Below, one piece after another: positions 18,938 to 27,208 of a DNA stretch of 64,000 nt. The notes under the pieces were generated by a model, which was not told where the DNA came from, did not search any database, and worked only from the letters and a program-made list of their open reading frames with translations. Positions within the stretch are counted from its first letter, which is position 1. Every line of letters begins with the position of its first letter. This stretch comes from Fibrobacterota bacterium (GTDB lineage: Bacteria; Fibrobacterota; Fibrobacteria; UBA11236), in the NCBI GenBank assembly GCA_023249635.1, contig JAHFCH010000002.1, positions 57,058 through 121,057 on the forward strand, read 5' to 3'. Made by a program: the position numbers and the translations under genes.

Positions 18938-20707
18938 ATGATGGGGAAGCGGCATACTCGCATTGCCTTCCGTCCCGCCGTAGTGATGACCATGATATGG
19001 TTATCGCCCGCAGCCGGCCTGGCCGCGGATGACTACGCGGCCTGGACGAACGTTACCGATCTCACATTGAATACTTCGGCGGCGGGCGCCAATATCCCGG
19101 GCACCCTCACGGCCTTTCCGCTGCTGGTGCGGCTGAGCGCCAACAATTTCGACTTCGCCCAGGCCCAGGCCGACGGCAGGGACATCCGCTTCGCCAAGAC
19201 CAACGGGGTCCACCTGGCCTACGAGATCGAGCGATGGGACGCGGCCAAGCAACAGGCGGAGATCTGGGTCAAGCTGGACAGCATCAAGGGGAACTCCGCC
19301 GCGCAATCGATACGCATGTACTGGGGAAATGCCGCCGCGGTGGACAGCTCGAACGCGGCGGCCGTTTACGCGACCAATTATGTGGCGGTCTGGCACCTGA
19401 ACGGGACCGGCACCGCGGCGCGACCGAATGCCGTGGCCGGGGGTAACCCTGCGGCTACCGTGAACTACGACGGCGACGAAAGCGCTTCCGGCGTGATTGC
19501 CGGTGCGGACAGCCTGGACGGGGCCGTGGCGGGGGACTACCTCGACGTAGGCGACGGTTATGCAGACTGGTCCGGCGGCCTCACCTATTCCGTATGGGTA
19601 TATCCCACCGCCGTCAAGCAATGGGCCCACGTGCTGGACTTCGGTAACGGCGAAGGCATCGACAATTTCATCCTCAACCGCGTGGATACCACCAACAATA
19701 TGGGGTTCCACAATTGGGCGGGTACGGCCAACTCAACGCTGGCGGTGAACAACCAGTGGGCCCTCAACCAATGGCAGTTGCTGGCGGTGACCGTCACCGG
19801 CAAATACGTGCGCCTGTATAAGAACGGCGCGCTGGTGATGTATGATTCGCTTACCAACACCATGCCCAATATCGCGCGCACCATGTGCTTCCTGGGCCGC
19901 TCCAATTGGGCGCGGGACCAATACTACCAAGGCAAGCTGGACCAGCCCGAGCTCTCCAAGGTCCAGCACAGCGATAATTGGATCCGGCTGGTGTACCTGA
20001 ACCAGAAGCCCGGGCAATCGATTCCCGTGGTCGTCAAACCCAACAATTGCGCCATGAAATTCGCGGCCCCGGCTGATACCTCTATCGCCGAAGGCGCCCA
20101 AATCTCCTTGAACGCCACCGTCGATTGCGCTTCGAGCTTCGCATGGTCGGTGGTCTCGGGCCCGGGCGGCAAGATCCTGGATCCGGAGCAAAAGAATCTG
20201 CTCGTGATGGCCCCCCGAGTCCCCGCCGATACCGACATGGTCTTCCGCATCTCGGCCACCTACAGCGATTCCACCCGCAATCGTGACGTGCGCGTCCATA
20301 TCCGCGAGGCGATTCCGGATCCCGCGTTCACCATGCCTGCCAACGCAAGTTGGAACGGCAAGGATAGCCTGCCCTACCGTCCGGCCATTTCCAACCTTGC
20401 GGCCATCCGCGCCAGCCGGGATTCGGTTCTGCATTGGGCTTGGGGCTTCTCCGGCACTACGGTGGATACGGCCTGGTTGGATGACGGCGTGATGCTGCGC
20501 AGCGCCGGACAAGGCGATTTGGCCATCCATCTGTGCCTGGACAATGGCGGCGGCAGGATCTGCCACGACGGCGCCTTAAGCGTATCCACCGCTACGGGTC
20601 TGGCGATTCCCCTGGCGCGGCCAGTGAACCCGGCCCGTCCCGCAGGACGCGATGCGCTGGGGCGGGATACCCAACGCCCCGCTCCCCTGTCGATTTTCCG
20701 GCGCTAA
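18938..20707 (+). CDS. Secreted DUF2341/LamG-like protein with the shared four-Cys C-terminal module
   Basis: 589 residues. A signal peptide (ending near PAAGLAADDY) is followed by a DUF2341-like domain (about 35-140: FPLLVRLSANNFDF, DIRFAKTNGVHLAYEIERW, IRMYWGN) and a LamG/ConA-like lectin domain (about 145-345: SGGLTYSVWVYPT, RLYKNGALV). From about residue 365 it carries the same C-terminal module as the three giant proteins at 38-51 kb: VVSGPGGKILDPEQ, APRVPAD, IREAIPDPAFTMP, WNGKDS and HLCLDNGGGRIC, with Cys spacing preserved. The final Arg-containing tail differs from the paralogs. Likely a cell-surface carbohydrate-binding protein; ligand unknown. Confidence 0.85.
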   Translation: MMGKRHTRIAFRPAVVMTMIWLSPAAGLAADDYAAWTNVTDLTLNTSAAGANIPGTLTAFPLLVRLSANNFDFAQAQADGRDIRFAKTNGVHLAYEIERWDAAKQQAEIWVKLDSIKGNSAAQSIRMYWGNAAAVDSSNAAAVYATNYVAVWHLNGTGTAARPNAVAGGNPAATVNYDGDESASGVIAGADSLDGAVAGDYLDVGDGYADWSGGLTYSVWVYPTAVKQWAHVLDFGNGEGIDNFILNRVDTTNNMGFHNWAGTANSTLAVNNQWALNQWQLLAVTVTGKYVRLYKNGALVMYDSLTNTMPNIARTMCFLGRSNWARDQYYQGKLDQPELSKVQHSDNWIRLVYLNQKPGQSIPVVVKPNNCAMKFAAPADTSIAEGAQISLNATVDCASSFAWSVVSGPGGKILDPEQKNLLVMAPRVPADTDMVFRISATYSDSTRNRDVRVHIREAIPDPAFTMPANASWNGKDSLPYRPAISNLAAIRASRDSVLHWAWGFSGTTVDTAWLDDGVMLRSAGQGDLAIHLCLDNGGGRICHDGALSVSTATGLAIPLARPVNPARPAGRDALGRDTQRPAPLSIFRR

Positions 20708-20751
20708 AGCTTTCTCTCTGGGGTCCCCGCGGCCCGTCAACGCGGCGGCGA

Positions 20752-21774
20752 TCATCCCCAGCGCACCATCCACCCCGTATACCGCCATATACCCGCCAAC
20801 GCGATGAACAGGGCCGTAGCCACATACGCCAGGAGTATCATGCGCGTTACGTCCCCCGCGCGGCCGCCTTCCGGTCCCTCCGCGGGTCCGATCCAGAGTT
20901 CATTCACCTGGGTACCGTGCTTGTAGATGGGGCCCGCCAGGCGGACGCCCAGGGCCCCGGCGGCGGCGGTTTCGCTCCAGCCCTTGTTGGGACCCGGCAG
21001 CAAGGCGTGCTGGGCCAGGCAGACGCGCCAAGCGCCGCGGGCGGAATATCCCGGCAACCACGCGGCCGCGGCGATGAGCAGCAGGCCCAGACGCGCCGGG
21101 ATCCAATTCATCACGTCGTCGAGGCGCGCTCCGAACCAGCCGAAATGCAGATAGCGTTCATCCTTGTACCCCACCATGGAGTCCATGGTGCTGGCGATCT
21201 TGAATAGGATCAATCCCGGCAGGCCCAGCAGGGCGAACCAGAAGAGGGGTGAGAGCACCCCGTCGACCAGGCTTTCCGCGATGCTTTCCACGGCCGCGCG
21301 GTTGCAGGCCGCCGCGTCCATCCGATCGGTGTCACGCCCCACCAGCATCCCGGCGGCCCGCCTCGCGCCGGTAAGGTCGCCGCTCTCCGCGGCGCGCGCG
21401 ATGCGGCGGCCATGGGCGGCCAGGTCGCCCAAGGCCAACAGGCTGTAGCCCAGGAACAGCCTCCAACCCCATGCCAGCCAGGCTCCCGCTTCGATCCGAC
21501 CCGCCGCCGCGCCCGCGGCACGCAATCCCGCATCGACAGCCCAAGCGCCTCCGCCGCAAACCGCGGTCAGCCAAAGGAACAGGACAAAGCCCCCGAAACG
21601 CCCATCCCAACCCAGGGCCCGCAAGCCTTTCTCTCCGGCAGCAAGCGCTGCGCCCGCCAAGCGGATAGGATGCCAAGCGTATTGCGGGTCTCCCAGGCAG
21701 GCGTCGAGCAGCAGGCACAGGCAAAGGAAGACGAAGGGATCGCGGAGCAGTTCCGCGGCCATTTTCACGACCAT
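20752..21774 (-). CDS. cbiB: Adenosylcobinamide-phosphate synthase (CbiB/CobD family)
   Basis: 340 residues, polytopic membrane enzyme that attaches the aminopropanol (phosphate) arm to adenosylcobyric acid, late in cobamide synthesis or salvage. Recognised by an N-terminal LLDACLGDPQYAWHPIRLAG (the D-P-x-x-x-H-P motif), NRAAVESIAESLVDGVLSPLFW, KIASTMDSMVGYKDERYLHFGW and DDVMNWIPARLG. The start overlaps the end of cbiZ by 10 bases, so the two are co-translated. The pairing makes sense: CbiZ frees adenosylcobyric acid from incorrect cobamides and CbiB rebuilds from it. Confidence 0.95.
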   Translation of the reverse strand: MVVKMAAELLRDPFVFLCLCLLLDACLGDPQYAWHPIRLAGAALAAGEKGLRALGWDGRFGGFVLFLWLTAVCGGGAWAVDAGLRAAGAAAGRIEAGAWLAWGWRLFLGYSLLALGDLAAHGRRIARAAESGDLTGARRAAGMLVGRDTDRMDAAACNRAAVESIAESLVDGVLSPLFWFALLGLPGLILFKIASTMDSMVGYKDERYLHFGWFGARLDDVMNWIPARLGLLLIAAAAWLPGYSARGAWRVCLAQHALLPGPNKGWSETAAAGALGVRLAGPIYKHGTQVNELWIGPAEGPEGGRAGDVTRMILLAYVATALFIALAGIWRYTGWMVRWG

Positions 21775-22931
21775 TTACCCCGCCAACCCGCGGCCACCGC
21801 GCGGGCGATCAAAGCGGGCAACGGCACACCTTCCGCACCGGCGGCCAGCAGCTCGGCGCGGAAGGCGGGATAGGCTTCCGTGCGCGCCGCCAAGGCCGCG
21901 GCCAACAGGGAGGCCTGGTTCGCCAGGGCCTCGTCCCCCGCGGCGGGAGGCAGGGTACCTTGCGCGATACGGTCCTGGACCGCGGCCAGCGCATAGGCCG
22001 CCGCAGCCGCTTGGGGCTCGTGTACCACCGCCTGGAAGTTGGCTTCCAGCAGCGCGCGGTCGGATGCGGAAAGCAGGGCTCCGGCATCGGCCAACAGGCG
22101 CGCCTCATCGATCCCAAAGCGCCCCAGGGCATGGATGAGATTGCGGGTGCGCGAAGGCTCGAGACCGTTCTGCCAGCGTAAGGCTTCTTTGGTGGCCTCG
22201 ATCACTGCACGGGCCAGGATTTCCCCCAGCTTGGAATGCTTGCCGCTCCAGGTGCGCGGCGGAACGGACGCATCCATGGGTGCGGCCAGGCAATACTGAT
22301 CGGTGCCTGTACCGGTGGCCAGGGAAGGCGAGTAGCGGCTGGGGACGGCGAGGTCGAGCAGAGCCGCGGTCTTGGCCTCGGTCATGGTGGCCACAGCGCG
22401 GGCCAGGGCCGCGGGCAGCAGTGGGCAATCGAAGAGCAGCAGGGTATTGATGGTGCCCGCAATCGTCTTCGCGGGCTTCCAGGCGCCCCCGGCCTCGTCC
22501 CAGGTGGCGGGATCGCCTGCGCGCCCCGCATTGCCCTGCACGCCCGCGGTGACCACGGCGCATACGCGCGTCTCTCCGAAGCTTTCTTCCCTGACGGCCG
22601 CGTACTGCATGTTGGCGGCCGTCCCCATCAATGCCGTGTTCTCCGGGGATACTCCCGCTTCTTCGCAGGCGGTGCGATGGTAGCCGGCCTGGCCCTCGCC
22701 TTGCAGTTGATCGTGGCGGCCCTGGTGGCCCTTGCCTTCGCAGCTCTGGTGGTTGACCAGGTAACGCACATGTTCCGCCTGCCCTCCATTCACGTGGGAG
22801 GTGGAAAGTACCAGATGGGGCTTTTTGAGGCGGGCGCGCAGGAAGCGGCCGCGGCGATCCAGGGCGAACCCCGGGTTATCCAGCAGTACGGCATAGGCAT
22901 CGGATGCTGATTCGATGGCGATTTCACTCAT
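21765..22931 (-). CDS. cbiZ: Adenosylcobinamide amidohydrolase (CbiZ)
   Basis: 388 residues. CbiZ hydrolyses adenosylcobinamide (and in some bacteria adeninyl cobamides) to adenosylcobyric acid, allowing cobamide remodelling. Recognised by HLVLSTSHVNGG, GTAANMQYAAV, VCAVVTAGVQGNAGRAGDP, GTINTLLLFDCPL, TMTEAKTAALLDL and SLATGTGTDQ. The CbiZ core occupies about residues 1-240; a roughly 150-residue Ala-rich helical C-terminal extension (from RTWSGKHSKLGE onward) goes beyond the usual short form and resembles the longer CbiZ variants. Start at ATG 22931, 45 bases from the divergent gene; a longer open frame upstream is antisense to that gene and is rejected. Confidence 0.92.
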   Translation of the reverse strand: MSEIAIESASDAYAVLLDNPGFALDRRGRFLRARLKKPHLVLSTSHVNGGQAEHVRYLVNHQSCEGKGHQGRHDQLQGEGQAGYHRTACEEAGVSPENTALMGTAANMQYAAVREESFGETRVCAVVTAGVQGNAGRAGDPATWDEAGGAWKPAKTIAGTINTLLLFDCPLLPAALARAVATMTEAKTAALLDLAVPSRYSPSLATGTGTDQYCLAAPMDASVPPRTWSGKHSKLGEILARAVIEATKEALRWQNGLEPSRTRNLIHALGRFGIDEARLLADAGALLSASDRALLEANFQAVVHEPQAAAAAYALAAVQDRIAQGTLPPAAGDEALANQASLLAAALAARTEAYPAFRAELLAAGAEGVPLPALIARAVAAGWRGKWS

Positions 22932-22976
22932 TCCCGAAAAGTAGCACCTCGCGGCGGCATGCGGTAGAATGGGCCT

Positions 22977-23744
22977 ATGAAGGTCCCGGCGGCGGTATCC
23001 CTGCTCTTGCTTGCTTGCCAATTCCCCTGGCAGGCCGAAGAGCGTTCCTGCGCCGAGTCGGCGCGCATCGATTTCCCCGTCGATCTCTCCGCCTATGCCG
23101 GCAACGGTCGGCTCTGGCCTTTCGGAGTGCACGGGGGCACCCATCCCGAAGGGCATCCCGGAATCGATCTCCTGCTCGACGCGGCGGATGCGCGGGGGGA
23201 AATCCCCGTCAGGGCTTCCTTCTCGGCCGAGATCATGTCCATCACTCCGGAAACCGAATTTCCCGGCAGCTCTTGCATCGTACTGGATTCCGCCTGCGTC
23301 GAAGTGAATCTGTGCCACGTGGCCCTGGACCCGGCGCTCAAGGCGGGCGGCAAGGTCAAGCGCGGCGACAAACTCGGAATCGTGGGGCTGCTGGCTTCCC
23401 AAAACCGTTACGAATTGCATTTCGGGACTTATTCCGGAGTGGATGCCAATCTGGCCTGCCCGGCGGATTTCCTGGATCCGGATACGGTGGAATGCCGCCT
23501 CGGGCTGTCGGCGGGCGGGAAGGCTCCCGCGCGCTGCGGTTATGCGCCGGGTACGGTAACCTTGATGGGACGGTCGGAATACTCCGAGAGATCGCCCCGC
23601 GAGCTGAGCGTGAAGTGCGTCGACGGGAGCACGGAGACCTTCGTGCGGCCGGAGGAAAATGCCCTGTGCAACGCGCGCTTCTCCAACGCCGATCGTAACC
23701 GGATGAATACCTGCCTGGGCTCGGCCTGCGCGGGCGTTTGGTAG
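22977..23744 (+). CDS. Exported M23-like (LytM fold) protein, probably divergent
   Basis: 255 residues with signal peptide (MKVPAAVSLLLLACQFPWQA; the Cys may be a lipobox). Central part resembles the M23 metallopeptidase fold: GTHPEGHPGIDLLLD supplies the H-x3-D zinc ligands, CHVALDPALKAGGKVKRGDKLGIVG is the typical loop-and-strand, and YELHFG corresponds to the usual H-x-H. Here the first His of that pair is Glu, so catalysis is doubtful. Several extra Cys residues could form disulphides. It is divergent from cbiZ with only 45 bases between starts. May bind peptidoglycan rather than cut it. Confidence 0.65.
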   Translation: MKVPAAVSLLLLACQFPWQAEERSCAESARIDFPVDLSAYAGNGRLWPFGVHGGTHPEGHPGIDLLLDAADARGEIPVRASFSAEIMSITPETEFPGSSCIVLDSACVEVNLCHVALDPALKAGGKVKRGDKLGIVGLLASQNRYELHFGTYSGVDANLACPADFLDPDTVECRLGLSAGGKAPARCGYAPGTVTLMGRSEYSERSPRELSVKCVDGSTETFVRPEENALCNARFSNADRNRMNTCLGSACAGVW

Positions 23745-23760
23745 CCCCGGGTTTTCCCCA

Positions 23761-24537
23761 TCATTCCCGACCGGATACGGACTGCAGGAGCGCGAATTCC
23801 CCTCCCTGGGGATCGTTCACGAACGCCACCGTACCCACGCCTGGAATGCGTGTAGGCGGCAGGCGGCAATCCCCGCCCAAGCCCCGGGCGCGTTCCACCG
23901 ACGCGCCGCAATCGGCGGTCTGGAAATACACGCGCCACCGCGCCGACACTCCCTTGACCTCCTCTTCCATACGTATCATGCCGGCTACGGGGTGCCCGCC
24001 CTTCAGGAACAGCGCGTAATCGCCGGGTTCCATCACGCGCATTTCCCATCCCAACCATTCGGCATAGAAACGGTGCGCCGATTCGGTGTCGCGGGTCACC
24101 AACTCGGCCCATGCGATGGAACCGGGAATGCCCAGCACCTCGGCTCCGATATGCCCTTGCGCCTGCCAGATGCCCAGGTGGGCGCCGGTCGCATCGCGCA
24201 GCAGGGCGAATCGTCCCGCGCCGGGGACGTCCGACGGGGAAACCGAGAGACGGGCGCCGCGGTCCACCGCGCGACGCGCCGCCGCATCGGCATCGGGAAC
24301 GGAAAGGTGTATGCGCCAACGCGCGGGAAGGCGATCATCGCCGGCGGTTTGATATAGGGCGGCCGCGTCCAGGCCCTGTAGTCGCGCCATGGTGTAGAAG
24401 GCTCCGCCGCCGATGGGAAGGTCTTCCAATTCCCATCCGAACAATCCGCGATAGAATCGTTTCGCGCCATCGGTATCGCGCGTCGCCAGTTCCGCCCAGC
24501 ACACGGTCCCGGCCGCATGCTTTTCCATCACGCCCAT
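23761..24537 (-). CDS. Two-domain VOC (glyoxalase/bleomycin-resistance-like) protein
   Basis: 258 residues made of two consecutive VOC domains (about 8-125 and 137-255). Each opens with a W-AEL-TRDT motif (CWAELATRDTDGAKRFY and AWAELVTRDTESAHRFY) and ends with a strand like GAHLGIWQAQG or GGEFALLQS. The internal duplication is typical of a VOC subgroup of unknown substrate. It probably acts in the cytoplasm. It converges on the M23-like gene, with stops 16 bases apart. Start ATG 24537; Met at residue 4 is an alternative. Confidence 0.88.
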   Translation of the reverse strand: MGVMEKHAAGTVCWAELATRDTDGAKRFYRGLFGWELEDLPIGGGAFYTMARLQGLDAAALYQTAGDDRLPARWRIHLSVPDADAAARRAVDRGARLSVSPSDVPGAGRFALLRDATGAHLGIWQAQGHIGAEVLGIPGSIAWAELVTRDTESAHRFYAEWLGWEMRVMEPGDYALFLKGGHPVAGMIRMEEEVKGVSARWRVYFQTADCGASVERARGLGGDCRLPPTRIPGVGTVAFVNDPQGGEFALLQSVSGRE

Positions 24538-24770
24538 GCAAGCCCCTCCGGAGCAGACCCTAAGCTATCGCACCGCCCCGCTTCCCGCGCCGGGCGGAAT
24601 CCACCCGGCCATCGTGACTCCGGCGTGGGCGACTCTCCCGTGGATACCGGTGCGGACGTAATCTCCCGATGCGGCAAAGTGGAAAAAAGCCCCGGATTTG
24701 AGTTATTTGAGTTTGATCGTCCGTGCATTTTCAGCCAATCCAGACCGCCGGGATAATAAATCCCAAGGTT

Positions 24771-24800
24771 TTAAACTCAGGACCCGCATTATCTTATAAT
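24771..24800 (+). promoter_or_regulatory. Candidate promoter for the three-gene envelope operon
   Basis: A perfect TATAAT at 24795-24800 in AT-richer sequence; the matching -35 (TTAAAC, 24771-24776, 18-base spacing) is weak. Confidence 0.35.
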
Positions 24801-24875
24801 CCGAGGGGAATCGAGGTTTTACGCAAGGGCGAAAGCCGGAGCGCGAAGCCTCCCGATGGGGAAAGCGTAATCGAA

Positions 24876-25388
24876 ATGCAATCCGGCTTGTGTTTAAGGC
24901 TTCTCGCCTTGCTGGCCGTCGTCCTGACGCCGACCGGCCAAGTCCTGGGCCAAAATCTGGGATTAGGCACCGGGTCCCGCACGCAAGCGCCGGGCGATTC
25001 GGCCGCGATCGAATCGCGCAACGAGCGCGGGGAAGAATCCAGCCCCGCCCGCAAGAACCAACTCAACCGCCGTCTCGGTCTCACTGCCCGCCGCAACCAG
25101 GTGTTCGATCCCCGCGTGTTCGAAGCGCGCGGACGGGAACTGCAAGGCCAGTTCTACGAGATCGGTACTCCCGCCGACGCCAAGCAGCACGGCTCCATGC
25201 CCATGCCTTCGGGAACCGAAATCGCCGTGCAGAATTCCGGACGCAAGCAATGGATGATCTGGGTCGGCGTAGCGGGCCTGGCCGGCGCTTCCGCCGGCGC
25301 GGTCGGCTACGTCCTCATGTCCAACGCGCATCCCGTAGGCGCACCGCCTCCCCGGGAAATCCTCCTCACGGATGCGCCAACGCAATGA
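24876..25388 (+). CDS. Small exported membrane-anchored protein, unrecognised
   Basis: 170 residues. N-terminal signal peptide (CLRLLALLAVVLTPTGQVLGQ) then a charged region rich in Arg/Glu/Asn, and one transmembrane helix near residues 125-147 (WMIWVGVAGLAGASAGAVGYVLM). The start at ATG 24876 gives a clean signal peptide; a longer frame upstream would include the promoter. No family recognised. Its stop overlaps the next gene's ATG by 4 bases, giving coupled translation with the cadherin-like lipoprotein. Confidence 0.7.
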   Translation: MQSGLCLRLLALLAVVLTPTGQVLGQNLGLGTGSRTQAPGDSAAIESRNERGEESSPARKNQLNRRLGLTARRNQVFDPRVFEARGRELQGQFYEIGTPADAKQHGSMPMPSGTEIAVQNSGRKQWMIWVGVAGLAGASAGAVGYVLMSNAHPVGAPPPREILLTDAPTQ

Positions 25389-26371
25389 AACGCGCACCGC
25401 TTTGCCTGGGATCCGTTCTCGCGCTGCTCTTGGTGGCATGCCAGACCGCGGATCCCCCCGAGCCGGAAACCAACATCCGTCTGAGCCTGAACGACTCGCT
25501 GGCGAGATACGAAACCATTCTGGTACAGGTTCTCGATCGCAACGACACCAATCGTGTCCTCGCCACCTTGTGGAACAAGGCGCTCCCCAACCCCGCGACC
25601 GATCTCCCGGTATTGCCTCTCAAAGAGGTCGGGGGCGCCCAATCCTTCATCGTGAAAATCAACGGCTATAAGGCGCGCAATCAACTGGCGCTGCAGACCA
25701 TGATTTTCTACGAGCCGGGCGGCAAGACCGTGCGGCATGATGCGGTACCCCCGCTCATTCCGTTGGCCTACCTGGAAACCCTCAGCCCGTCCACGGGTTC
25801 CATGACCCCGGTCTTCCACCGCGACAGCCTCAAATACAACGTGACCCTGCCCACCGGCGTGACCTCCTTGACCTTCACCGTCAAGGCGCCGGTTGCCAGC
25901 GCCGTCATCCTGGTGGCCGGGGCGCAGGTCGCGTCGGGTTCCGCGAGCAAGATCATCCAGATCGGAAGCAAGCCGGATACCGTGCCCATCGCCATTACCG
26001 ATTCCAGCACGGGCACGCCCGTCACCCGCATCTACAGCGTAACGGTTATCCCCACCCTCCCGCCGGGCGTGCGCCTGGCTTCGCTGGTTCCCTCGGCCGG
26101 CAAGCTCAGCGTGGACTTCACTCCCGAGAACCAGGTGTACGCGCTCTACCTCCCGGTGGGAACCGATACGGTCACGTTCCGCGTCTCCCCCGTGGATACC
26201 CGTACCATGACGGTTACGGTGGACAATGTCGCCGCCATCCCGGGCGCCAGCTCCCAGGTGTTCACCGTACCCGCAGGCACGACCAAGGCGGTGGGCATCG
26301 ATGTGGTCCGCGCCGGCGTGGACAGCTACTACCAGGTCACCATCGATCATACCCAGACCAGCGATCACTGA
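25385..26371 (+). CDS. Lipoprotein with two cadherin-like beta-sandwich domains
   Basis: 328 residues. Signal peptide with lipobox LALLLVAC. After a beta-rich N-terminal half, two tandem domains match the cadherin-like beta-sandwich family: LETLSPSTGSMTPVFHRDSL...YNVTLP (from about 135) and LASLVPSAGKLSVDFTPENQ...YALYLP (from about 235). The family is found in extracellular and cell-wall proteins. Translationally coupled to the upstream membrane protein and followed about 100 bases later by a beta-barrel candidate, so the three may form one envelope unit. No enzymatic residues seen. Confidence 0.82.
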   Translation: MKRAPLCLGSVLALLLVACQTADPPEPETNIRLSLNDSLARYETILVQVLDRNDTNRVLATLWNKALPNPATDLPVLPLKEVGGAQSFIVKINGYKARNQLALQTMIFYEPGGKTVRHDAVPPLIPLAYLETLSPSTGSMTPVFHRDSLKYNVTLPTGVTSLTFTVKAPVASAVILVAGAQVASGSASKIIQIGSKPDTVPIAITDSSTGTPVTRIYSVTVIPTLPPGVRLASLVPSAGKLSVDFTPENQVYALYLPVGTDTVTFRVSPVDTRTMTVTVDNVAAIPGASSQVFTVPAGTTKAVGIDVVRAGVDSYYQVTIDHTQTSDH

Positions 26372-26469
26372 TCCGGCCGCGCGCAGGATCCGTTCCCGTT
26401 CCCGACACCCTTTTTTCCGCTTCGCGAATAATCGTTATTCGGATCAACACCCACTTGGAGGAGGATCCG

Positions 26470-27189
26470 ATGACCCGACGATTAACCCTTTCCGCGCTTA
26501 TGACCGCCGGGCTGTATCTGGGCGCCGGCGCGCAGAGCCAGACCAATATCACCGTGCACGGCGACGACGCCAACACACCGCTCACGAAGCATGACACCGT
26601 GCAAGTGGTGCCTCCCGGCACCAAGATCGTACCCGGGCAGGCGACCGGTACCGGTGGAACCGGGGTTATAGCCGTCCCTGATCCGTCGTATACCCCGCCG
26701 GATACGGCCCGCGAAGTGGGCGCCATACCGCCGGAACAGACCAAGATCCTGCAGAACCGGAGGGAATCCAAGAAGTTCACCGGAGCGGGTTTCGGCCCGG
26801 CGGGATTCGGCAATGTCGATGAGAAGATGCCCGCCTACGATATCTATGCCGGGCGCTTCTGGGAAGTGAACAAGTTCGCGGCCATCAAGGCGCTGGGCGA
26901 AGTCGCTTCCGATTTCGATAAGGCCACCCTGGCCAACGTGACCTTGGGCGGCAACCTGTACGCCGCGCCCACCGATTTCGCCCCTTATGTGGGCGGCGGC
27001 CTGGGCCTGGGCTACGGAGCCGTTCCCGGGGATCGTAACTTCGGATTCAACGTGGGAGCCTCGATCGGAGCCCTACTCTTCCGCACTTCCAGCACCCAGA
27101 TGAACCTGGAAGGCTCAGCGGAGATGATGCTCTCGCAGGCCGATTCGCCGCCCTCGGTGTATACCGCCCGCCTGGGCGTGCTCTTCTAA
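26470..27189 (+). CDS. Probable small outer-membrane beta-barrel protein
   Basis: 239 residues. Signal peptide (LTLSALMTAGLYLGAGAQSQ), a Thr/Pro-rich linker of about 75 residues, then an amphipathic-strand region: YDIYAGRFWEVNKFAAIKAL, LANVTLGGNLYAAP, YVGGGLGLGYGAV, FGFNVGASIGALLF and a last strand VYTARLGVLF ending in Phe, as in OmpA/OmpW-like barrels. A very good ribosome site (GGAGGAGG) lies 5 bases before ATG 26470, which decides the start over the TTG at 26455. Third gene of the unit beginning at 24876. Confidence 0.75.
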   Translation: MTRRLTLSALMTAGLYLGAGAQSQTNITVHGDDANTPLTKHDTVQVVPPGTKIVPGQATGTGGTGVIAVPDPSYTPPDTAREVGAIPPEQTKILQNRRESKKFTGAGFGPAGFGNVDEKMPAYDIYAGRFWEVNKFAAIKALGEVASDFDKATLANVTLGGNLYAAPTDFAPYVGGGLGLGYGAVPGDRNFGFNVGASIGALLFRTSSTQMNLEGSAEMMLSQADSPPSVYTARLGVLF

Positions 27190-27208
27190 GGGGATCGGGC
27201 GGGCCGGC

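Noticed and set aside
21765..23420. 551-codon extended version of CbiZ
   Set aside because: The upstream 160 codons are antisense to the M23-like gene; the family start is at 22931.
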